Assembly: GCA_029262955.1 (NCBI GenBank)
Contig: JAJCYL010000550.1
Coordinates: 1 to 5,923 of the forward strand
Direction of reading: 5' to 3'
Length of the DNA stretch: 5,923 bases
DNA from: Cytophagales bacterium
Lineage (GTDB): Bacteria > Bacteroidota > Bacteroidia > Cytophagales > Cyclobacteriaceae
Position 1 is the first letter of the stretch; the number at the start of each line of letters is the position of its first letter. Positions 1 through 5,117 of this stretch are shown here, piece by piece. The translations under genes were made by a program, and so were the position numbers. The notes beneath the pieces were generated by a model. The model was not told the origin of the DNA, did no database searches, and was given only the letters and a program-made list of their open reading frames with translations.

Positions 1-1
1 A

Positions 2-172
2 GTAGTCAAGCAATTAGAGGAAAATGCTTTTGACGGCTATGAAAACCTCGGCAACGTCCTCTTCATCAATGCTCATCAGGAAAAGGAAATTCTGGCGGAT
101 GCCAATATCTTAAGTGGACCTGACGATGAAGTTAAGCCCGAAGTGCTGGACGAATCTGAGAAACCAGATTGA
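2..172 (+). CDS. C-terminal end of an unrecognised protein (5' end outside window)
   Basis: An open frame runs from the left edge to a TGA at 170-172 and gives the last 56 residues of a protein. The fragment begins VVKQLEENAFDGYENLG, continues through a short hydrophobic stretch (NVLFINA), and ends in a strongly acidic, proline-containing tail (GPDDEVKPEVLDESEKPD) that is likely disordered. The composition and the absence of internal stops make it a credible coding end, and it is convergent with the next gene. I do not recognise the family, and no catalytic motif, membrane helix or sorting signal is visible in this piece. The other two plus-strand frames give no comparable protein. The function cannot be stated from this fragment; the upstream sequence is needed. 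Confidence 0.7.
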   Translation, partial: VVKQLEENAFDGYENLGNVLFINAHQEKEILADANILSGPDDEVKPEVLDESEKPD

Positions 173-177
173 TCCTG

Positions 178-750
178 TTAAACTGAAACAGCTTCCCGTT
201 TTCCCAAACATTTAAATACCAACCGATAGAATTCCGGGTGGGATTGCCAGGTTTTACCCGTAACTATCATACCATCTTGAATGGCTTCGTCGGAAGAAAC
301 GTAGATACCGCCGCAAGATTCCACTTCAAATTTGACGTGTTCATAACAAGCTATTTGCTTTTGATCAACCAGTCCAGCAGTAACCAATATTTGGACACCA
401 TGACAAATGGCAAAAATGTACTTTTTAGCTTGATGAAATTCATGAGTGATTTCAATCACCCGCGGATCATTTCTCAAATATTCGGGAGCACGGCCTCCAG
501 GAAATAATACCGCCTCATACTCATCAGTCCTAACATCACTAAAAGCAATTTGAGATTCAACCAGGTAGCCAGGTCTTTCGACATATGTATCCCAGCCCGG
601 TTCGAAGTCGTGAATAACCAAATTCATTCGTTTAACGGAAGGGGCAGCAATAACAGGCTCATATCCTGCTTCAATTAACCGGTGTGAAGCATATAGTATT
701 TCAAAGCTTTCACCAGCATCGCCAGTAATTATTAGAATTTTGTGTGACAT
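178..750 (-). CDS. DJ-1/PfpI family protein (class I glutamine amidotransferase-like fold)
   Basis: This is a complete 190-residue protein, about the normal size for the family, with no signal peptide and so probably cytoplasmic. The nucleophile elbow is AICHG, giving Cys116 with His117 beside it. Glu14 in DAGESFE is placed where PfpI-type enzymes have the acid that hydrogen-bonds the cysteine. The GGRAPE motif (85-90) supplies Glu90, which in hexameric PfpI proteins completes the site from a neighbouring subunit. All the catalytic positions I expect are therefore present. A segment around 46-62 (HDFEPGWDTYVERPGY) is longer than in the small archaeal PfpI proteins and resembles the longer plant/bacterial branch. 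Family members have been described as proteases, glyoxalases or deglycases, with disputed physiological substrates, so I infer only a stress-related hydrolase or redox-sensitive role. The start ATG at 748-750 fits the family N-terminus (SHKILIITGD); no Shine-Dalgarno is visible. It lies 39 bp downstream of the M48 protease gene on the same strand, possibly as its operon partner. Confidence 0.93.
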   Translation of the reverse strand: MSHKILIITGDAGESFEILYASHRLIEAGYEPVIAAPSVKRMNLVIHDFEPGWDTYVERPGYLVESQIAFSDVRTDEYEAVLFPGGRAPEYLRNDPRVIEITHEFHQAKKYIFAICHGVQILVTAGLVDQKQIACYEHVKFEVESCGGIYVSSDEAIQDGMIVTGKTWQSHPEFYRLVFKCLGKREAVSV

Positions 751-789
751 GGAAGATAGTTTTAATGAATAATCAATGAGACCTTTGTA

Positions 790-1617
790 CTAAGGCAAAC
801 TCGCCTTGAACTCCTCGTAAGTCATACCGGTTTCTAAAATAAATTCAGTACTGCAGCCATCAGTCTCAGCTTTTGCATTGATGTCCTCTACCCTATTATC
901 CGGGCTTGGATGAGTACTCAGGAAAGCGGGTGTGCTTCCAGCCTGGCCCTCATCTAATAATTTTTGGAAAAAAGCAGCAGCCCCATTGCATGCATAGTCG
1001 CTGTCACCCAAGTAGATAACTGAAAATTCATCGGCTTCAGATTCATCACCTCTACTGAAAGAAAGGCTTGCCAAACCATTGGCTATTTGAGCTACCTGAT
1101 CGCTTTGTCCCCCTAATAAAATGCCTGAAAGCAAAGACAAACCAAATCGCTGCTTCATCTGGTCAGATGAATGACGCTGATCAGCATGAGCTATTTCATG
1201 ACCCATAACTCCAGCCAGATCATCAGCATTTTCAAGAAATTTAATCAGCCCCGTATACACATAAATGTAGCCACCTGGTGTGGCAAAAGCATTTAATGTG
1301 GCATCATCTTCGATGATTTTCAAGTCCCATGCGAAGAGTTCCCTGTAAACGATGTCATCGCTTTCCAGAATATCATTCATCATTGCATTGAGGTATGTAT
1401 AACTCGACGCATATTCTGTCTTACTCAAAATAGGGAATTGCTCCGGATCGCTTAATATTTGATCGTCAACCTGTTTACCAAGTTCAACGTCATTTGCCGG
1501 GGTTAGACCTGTTAAGTTTTCAAACAAGGTTCCACCACCTTCGCCATCACCACCACAACTTAACAAAAGTCCTACACCACAAAATGCTACTATTCGTTTT
1601 AAATTCAATCCTTTCAT
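790..1617 (-). CDS. M48 family zinc metalloprotease, predicted lipoprotein (LoiP/BepA-like)
   Basis: The preferred start is the ATG at 1615-1617, giving 275 residues. The protein then begins with a proper lipoprotein signal peptide: MKGLNLKR as the charged n-region, a hydrophobic core, and the lipobox LLSC with Cys21, followed by a Gly/Asp/Glu-rich linker. An in-frame ATG 51 bases upstream (1668) would add 17 hydrophobic residues before the charged n-region and is less likely. The peptidase domain shows the HEIAH zinc motif (residues 140-144, catalytic Glu141) and the downstream ESEAD motif (192-196), whose first Glu is the third zinc ligand. It also has the conserved NAFATPGGYIYVYTGL block before the zinc motif and STHPSPDNRV near the C-terminus (His236). 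Two late cysteines (210 and 255) could form a disulfide. The length matches stand-alone LoiP-type enzymes; the TPR half of BepA is absent. The likely role is periplasmic quality control of outer-membrane proteins, anchored in the envelope. It is followed after 39 bp by the DJ-1/PfpI gene. Confidence 0.94.
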   Translation of the reverse strand: MKGLNLKRIVAFCGVGLLLSCGGDGEGGGTLFENLTGLTPANDVELGKQVDDQILSDPEQFPILSKTEYASSYTYLNAMMNDILESDDIVYRELFAWDLKIIEDDATLNAFATPGGYIYVYTGLIKFLENADDLAGVMGHEIAHADQRHSSDQMKQRFGLSLLSGILLGGQSDQVAQIANGLASLSFSRGDESEADEFSVIYLGDSDYACNGAAAFFQKLLDEGQAGSTPAFLSTHPSPDNRVEDINAKAETDGCSTEFILETGMTYEEFKASLP

Positions 1618-1755
1618 AACACAAAGAAATAAATAAATACTGCAAAAATCTAAAAAGATTAGGGCCATCCGCAGCTTTAATTAGATCGAATTTCGATGAC
1701 AAAAGCGAACCACTCCACGGGCATTGCAGTGAAATTATTAATTCTGTCATGGGTA

Positions 1756-1783
1756 GCTTCATTCCGATAGTACCGAATGAAGC
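1756..1783. repeat. 9-bp perfect inverted repeat (hairpin) at the left end of the repeat element
   Basis: GCTTCATTC (1756-1764) and GAATGAAGC (1775-1783) are exact reverse complements around a 10-base loop. The structure lies over the left terminus of the repeat element and would fold on either strand. There is no T-run beside it, so it is not an ordinary intrinsic terminator. Confidence 0.6.
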
Positions 1784-1863
1784 GAAGTGCCTATCTAGAA
1801 CGTACTGACCTACGGGTCTCGGACAGATTCTTCGGTCGCCCAAAACGGGCTCCCTCAGAATGA
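1759..1863. repeat. Putative dispersed intergenic repeat (REP/MITE-like) with imperfect terminal inverted repeats
   Basis: The left end reads TCATTCCGA (1759-1767) and the right end, on the opposite strand, reads TCATTCTGA (1855-1863). These are 8/9 matching terminal inverted repeats enclosing about 105 bp. Inside are GAATGAAGCGAAG, GGTCTCGGACAGATTCTTCGG and a short GCCC...GGGC hairpin (1838-1850). The combination of TCATTCyGA ends, GAAGCGAAG and AGATTCTTCGG resembles short non-coding repeats scattered between genes in Bacteroidota and other phyla. No transposase or other coding capacity is present, so if mobile it would depend on an enzyme encoded elsewhere. Exact boundaries and copy number cannot be judged from one copy. 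Confidence 0.6.
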
Positions 1864-1875
1864 CGCTTTTCTGAG
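1854..1875. repeat. 7-bp inverted repeat at the right end of the repeat element
   Basis: CTCAGAA (1854-1860) and TTCTGAG (1869-1875) are exact reverse complements separated by 8 bases. The right arm is shared with the next hairpin (1870-1900), so the two stems are mutually exclusive. Confidence 0.5.
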
Positions 1876-1900
1876 AAAAGGGGATAGTTCCTTTTTCAGA
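1870..1900 (-). terminator. Candidate 3' hairpin of the propeller-protein transcript (no U-tract)
   Basis: TCTGA plus AAAAGG on the left arm pairs with CCTTTT plus TCAGA on the right arm. This makes an 11-bp stem with a single bulged base (1875) and an 8-base loop. It sits 36-66 bases beyond the stop codon of the large minus-strand gene, where a terminator or 3'-stabilising stem would be expected. Read on the minus strand, the stem is followed by AAAGCG and not by a run of T, so intrinsic termination is uncertain. Confidence 0.35.
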
Positions 1901-1904
1901 GGGA

Positions 1905-1916
1905 GGCTTGCAAGCC
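1905..1916. repeat. 12-bp perfect palindrome GGCTTGCAAGCC
   Basis: GGCTTGCAAGCC is its own reverse complement and lies 20 bases past the stop codon of the propeller-protein gene. Its left half, AGGCTTG (1904-1910), can also pair with CAAGCCT (1930-1936), which reaches the first base of that gene's stop codon on the plus strand. The role is unknown; it may be part of the transcript 3' end or another dispersed repeat. Confidence 0.5.
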
Positions 1917-1935
1917 GACCGATGAATCTCAAGCC

Positions 1936-4900
1936 TTAAATTACCACCTGCCCTTTCTTTGACTTCTTCAGCGCCTCATTCACTTTTGGCAAATCATTCT
2001 CTAAGTAATAATTCAATTGATCAAGGTACCCTTTTAGCTCCTTTTGGAGTTCCTTGAACACTTTCTTATTCCCATCTGTTGGTGGGCCATCACCACTTTC
2101 AAGACTTTTTCGTAAATAGGCCAACCTATTGTTAATCTTGATCGGAAAATTGAGCGGATCCTGGTTGCTCTGGTTTTGTACCTGGTACAACTCTTGTTCA
2201 ACCGCACTTACTTTCTCGAGGAATTGATCTGTGGTCCTTTGAAGTGATTTACCAGCCCCTGTAAGTTGCTCTTCCAACTGACCTTTAATGTCTCTTATCT
2301 TAATTACAGCTTCATTGGCCTTAGTGGTTTCATTTCTAATTTGCATGGCCAATTCGAATTGTTCCTGTACTTCGGCTGGATTAATATTCTTATGTCGAGG
2401 ATCCAGGCGAACCTCAAATGAATGGGTCTGTACATCATTTCCCACGGTTAACCTTACCTGGTAAGTACCCGGAGGTGCCCATGGACCAAGCTGTGGTCTT
2501 GCCGACCAGATAATCATGCCATCAAAGGAAGTAGCCCCCGGATATCTCAACTTCCACTCCCAACGATTTAAGCCTGGTGCAGTAGTAGGTGCTTTTGGCA
2601 GGGCACCCAACCACCTCGCAGATGGGTCGTTGTCCTCCTTTACTTCTGGTTCAGTTCCAGTAAACTCTTCTATAAGATTACCTTGCTGATCCAATACCTC
2701 AATCTTAACCTGTTCAACCTCATCTTTCAAGTAATATTGAACCACTGCATCCTGAACTCTTCTATAGGCAGTATAAGGCTTGTAAAGATGAACTGATTTC
2801 CCAGCCACTGCATCGCTCATTTCTCTAATAGGTGCTATGTCATCTAGTATATAAACAGAACGGCCGTGTGTGCCCGCAACCAGATCCTTCTCGGTCACGC
2901 TCAAATCGGTTACCTGAGTATCAGGCATATTGACCTGTAGCGATTGCCAACTCTCGCCATCATTAAAAGAGACCCAGGCTTGATGCTCACCGCCTGCATA
3001 TAAAAGTCCAGATCGAGTGGGATCCTCTCTAATCACATGAAGGAAATCGTCTGCCCTAATGCCCTTGATGATCTTTTTCCAGGTTTTCCCATAATCAGAT
3101 GTTTTCCATAAGTATGGTTTTCTGTCGTCCATTTGATAACGCTTGGCAGCCAAGTACGCCGTACCGGGTGTGTGTTTCGAAGCTTCAATGATGCTAACAC
3201 GAGTATCTTTCATCATATCCGGGGGAGTGATATTCTCCCAGTTCTTTCCATGGTCACGAGTTATGTGTACCAAACCGTCATCAGATCCGGCCCAGATGGT
3301 ATTCACGTCATGATATGAAGGTGCTAATGCAAAGACAGTGGCATAAATCTCAGGGCCGTTCATATCTTTTGTTATCACGCCACCGGTAACATCTAGTGTA
3401 GCTGGGTCGGCAATAGTTAAATCAGGGCTGATTTTCTCCCATTTCTGGCCTCCATTCGTTGAATACCAAACACTTTGAGAACACGTATATAGTCTGTTAT
3501 TATCTACTGGAGAAAACACAATGGGGAATGTCCATTGCCACCTCTCCGGAAGGTCTTTTGACGGATCGCCGGAGAAGAATCTGGGATAAACCTGTAAATC
3601 CCTTTTTTGTCCATTACTCCGATCATATCTCGTTAATAATGCACCCTGACTTCCCGCATAAAATACATCGAGGTCTTTTGGATCTTGAGTTATGTACCCA
3701 CTCTCCCCTCCACCAACATCATAGTAATGTTCACTGGCTGGGCCTCTTGCCTGCTTAAATCCCCACCCCTCGCTAGGGATGCACATCGTAGAATTATCTT
3801 GCTGAGCTCCGCATACATGATATGGGAAGTCATTTGTTGTCATAATGTGGTAAAACTGAGAGGTCGCATAATCCTGATCGGTAAAGGTCGCCCCTCCATT
3901 TATTGAGACCGAACCTCCTCCATCAGTAGCCACAATCATCCGCTGAGGGTCGTTAATGTCAATCCACATGTCATGATGATCACCATGTGGCGTCTCAATT
4001 TCAATATCAAATGTCTTACCTCCATCCACGGATTTCCAGAATCTCACATTTAGGACATACACCACATCAGCGTCCTGGGTATCAGCATAAACCCGGGAGT
4101 AGTAAAATGCCCTTTGGCGAAGTTTTCTTTCATCATTTACTTTTTCCCAGGTTGCTCCCCCATCATCGGAACGGAATAGACCACCTTCATTTGCCTCAAC
4201 TTGAGCAAATACTCTATTGGGGTTCACCGGTGAAACGGAGATTCCAATTTTACCAATCGGTGCTTTTGGCATTCCTGAATTCTTCGTTAGCTCTGTCCAG
4301 GTATCTCCTCCATCTGTTGATTTATAAAGCCCACATTCCGGTCCTCCACCCCACATTTTATAGGCCGTTCTATAAACCTGCCAAAAAGAGGCATACAACA
4401 CATTGGGGTTAGTTCTATCAATAACCAGGTCAATCGCACCTGTTTGGTCGCTTACATACTTGATTTTCTTCCAGGTATTCCCGCCGTCTTTTGATCTAAA
4501 AACTCCCCGTTCCTCATTTTTCCCATAAGGATGTCCAAGCGCAGCCACATACACTATATCTGGATTGGTAGGATGCACCCTCACCTTAGAGATGGCCTCG
4601 GTATCTTTCAGCCCAACATTCCTCCAGGTTTCACCACCATCCGTTGATTTGTAAATTCCGTCACCCTGCATGATATTTCCCCGAAGCTCTGTCTCTCCCA
4701 TACCGATGTATATGATATCCGGATTAGTTTCGGATACTGCTACAGCTCCAACTGATGAACTTTTCAATTGACCATCTGTAACCGGTTTCCAATTTTGTCC
4801 AGCGTCCGTTGTCTTCCAAAGTCCACCTCCAACTGCACCGAAATAATACTCGTTTCTCCTACCAGGGCTACCCGAAGCAGCCAGAGATCTTCCTCCCCTC

Positions 4901-5031
4901 TTAGGGCCAAGGTTCCTCCATTCCATTCCTTTAAAAAAGGAATCATCATAAGTTTGCTGGCTAAGCAAGTCGGAAGAAATAAATAGAGATATGAATACAA
5001 AACTCGCTAGGGTAAAGCCTCTGATCTTCAT
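1936..5031 (-). CDS. Large secreted Asp-box (BNR/sortilin VPS10-like) beta-propeller protein
   Basis: This is a complete 1031-residue protein. Residues 1-24 form a Sec signal peptide (KIR n-region, hydrophobic core, likely cleavage in LLS-QQ); no lipobox is present. From ~35 to ~735 it consists of propeller repeats marked by Asp-boxes (SxDxGxTW type). Clear copies start near 73, 128, 179, 237, 287, 333, 523, 590 and 643, with weaker ones at 375 and 688. The gap from about 384 to 520 has no box and probably contains divergent blades. The propeller ends with AGTHGRSVYILDD. Residues ~745-880 look like a beta-sandwich (FlgD/Ig-like) domain, and ~884-1020 are charged and helical, probably coiled coil. 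The family is usually annotated as WD40/YVTN/BNR-repeat, VPS10 or glycosyl hydrolase. I see no catalytic residues supporting an enzyme claim, so sialidase activity should not be assumed. No type IX C-terminal sorting domain is visible; the end is KKSKKGQVVI. It is divergent from the binding-protein gene, 86 bp away. The start ATG at 5029-5031 is fixed by the signal peptide. Confidence 0.93.
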   Translation of the reverse strand: MKIRGFTLASFVFISLFISSDLLSQQTYDDSFFKGMEWRNLGPKRGGRSLAASGSPGRRNEYYFGAVGGGLWKTTDAGQNWKPVTDGQLKSSSVGAVAVSETNPDIIYIGMGETELRGNIMQGDGIYKSTDGGETWRNVGLKDTEAISKVRVHPTNPDIVYVAALGHPYGKNEERGVFRSKDGGNTWKKIKYVSDQTGAIDLVIDRTNPNVLYASFWQVYRTAYKMWGGGPECGLYKSTDGGDTWTELTKNSGMPKAPIGKIGISVSPVNPNRVFAQVEANEGGLFRSDDGGATWEKVNDERKLRQRAFYYSRVYADTQDADVVYVLNVRFWKSVDGGKTFDIEIETPHGDHHDMWIDINDPQRMIVATDGGGSVSINGGATFTDQDYATSQFYHIMTTNDFPYHVCGAQQDNSTMCIPSEGWGFKQARGPASEHYYDVGGGESGYITQDPKDLDVFYAGSQGALLTRYDRSNGQKRDLQVYPRFFSGDPSKDLPERWQWTFPIVFSPVDNNRLYTCSQSVWYSTNGGQKWEKISPDLTIADPATLDVTGGVITKDMNGPEIYATVFALAPSYHDVNTIWAGSDDGLVHITRDHGKNWENITPPDMMKDTRVSIIEASKHTPGTAYLAAKRYQMDDRKPYLWKTSDYGKTWKKIIKGIRADDFLHVIREDPTRSGLLYAGGEHQAWVSFNDGESWQSLQVNMPDTQVTDLSVTEKDLVAGTHGRSVYILDDIAPIREMSDAVAGKSVHLYKPYTAYRRVQDAVVQYYLKDEVEQVKIEVLDQQGNLIEEFTGTEPEVKEDNDPSARWLGALPKAPTTAPGLNRWEWKLRYPGATSFDGMIIWSARPQLGPWAPPGTYQVRLTVGNDVQTHSFEVRLDPRHKNINPAEVQEQFELAMQIRNETTKANEAVIKIRDIKGQLEEQLTGAGKSLQRTTDQFLEKVSAVEQELYQVQNQSNQDPLNFPIKINNRLAYLRKSLESGDGPPTDGNKKVFKELQKELKGYLDQLNYYLENDLPKVNEALKKSKKGQVVI

Positions 5032-5050
5032 TGTTACTTTATTTAGTTAT

Positions 5051-5070
5051 TTAAGTCAAGTTAAATCAAG
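5051..5070. repeat. Tandem 10-bp direct repeat TTAAGTCAAG / TTAAATCAAG
   Basis: Two adjacent 10-base units (5051-5060 and 5061-5070) match at 9 of 10 positions. A period of about one helical turn places both copies on the same DNA face, as in many regulator-binding sites. They lie 20-39 bases upstream of the propeller-gene start and 48-67 bases upstream of the binding-protein start. Function is inferred from position only. Confidence 0.45.
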
Positions 5071-5103
5071 GGTTAAGGAATAAAAAGCCATTGGTGTAAA
5101 TGC

Positions 5104-5111
5104 TATGTTTG
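5104..5111 (+). promoter_or_regulatory. Bacteroidota-type -7 promoter element TATGTTTG
   Basis: TATGTTTG matches the TAnnTTTG -7 consensus of the Bacteroidota primary sigma factor exactly. It sits 6 bases before the ATG of the plus-strand binding-protein gene. The usual upstream TTG about 19 bases away is not present; a TTG at 5091-5093 is only 10 bases upstream. If used, transcription would begin at or within a few bases of the ATG. Confidence 0.5.
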
Positions 5112-5117
5112 TAAGTA

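Larger units (their letters stand above)
1618..1935. other. 318-bp gene-free spacer rich in inverted repeats
   Basis: This stretch lies between two minus-strand genes. It must hold the 3' end of the propeller-protein transcript and probably the promoter of the M48 gene. The part nearest the M48 start (1618-1660) is A/T-rich. I see no exact TAnnTTTG element there, only the near-match TTTCTTTG on the minus strand a few bases before the ATG. The rest is occupied by the repeat element at 1759-1863 and by a hairpin and palindrome at 1870-1916, listed separately. No open frame in it has credible protein character. Confidence 0.75.
5032..5117. promoter_or_regulatory. 86-bp divergent intergenic region between the propeller and binding-protein genes
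   Basis: The two genes start in opposite directions from this A/T-rich segment, so both promoters should lie in it or very close. On the plus strand an exact TAnnTTTG element is visible (listed separately). On the minus strand I found no exact -7 element for the propeller gene; TAACTTGA inside the tandem repeat is only a weak candidate. No Shine-Dalgarno precedes either start. Confidence 0.6.

Noticed and set aside
238..507. 89-codon plus-strand open frame opposite the DJ-1/PfpI gene
   Set aside because: It is antisense to a complete gene with an intact active site, and shows no family resemblance.
1618..1668. Upstream ATG (1668) giving a 292-residue M48 protein
   Set aside because: The extra 17 residues are hydrophobic and precede the charged n-region, which would break the otherwise standard lipoprotein signal that starts at 1617.
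1547..1843. 98-codon minus-strand open frame across the spacer and the M48 N-terminus
   Set aside because: It is translated from the inverted-repeat element and overlaps the lipoprotein start in another frame. It has no protein-like pattern or recognisable motif.
3987..4412. 141-codon plus-strand open frame inside the propeller gene
   Set aside because: It is antisense to a strongly supported gene. Its length and His/Pro/Leu-rich composition come from the complementary strand of repeated Asp-box codons.
4141..4960. Recurring DNA motif (CCAGGT...CCnCCATC) suggestive of a nucleotide repeat array
   Set aside because: It is explained by the reverse complement of the protein's Asp-box codons (DGGxTW). 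Spacing is irregular and follows the propeller blades, so it is not a CRISPR or DNA-level array.
1936..5031. Annotation of the propeller protein as a sialidase
   Set aside because: Asp-boxes are structural and occur in many non-enzymatic propellers; no catalytic set could be identified by eye.
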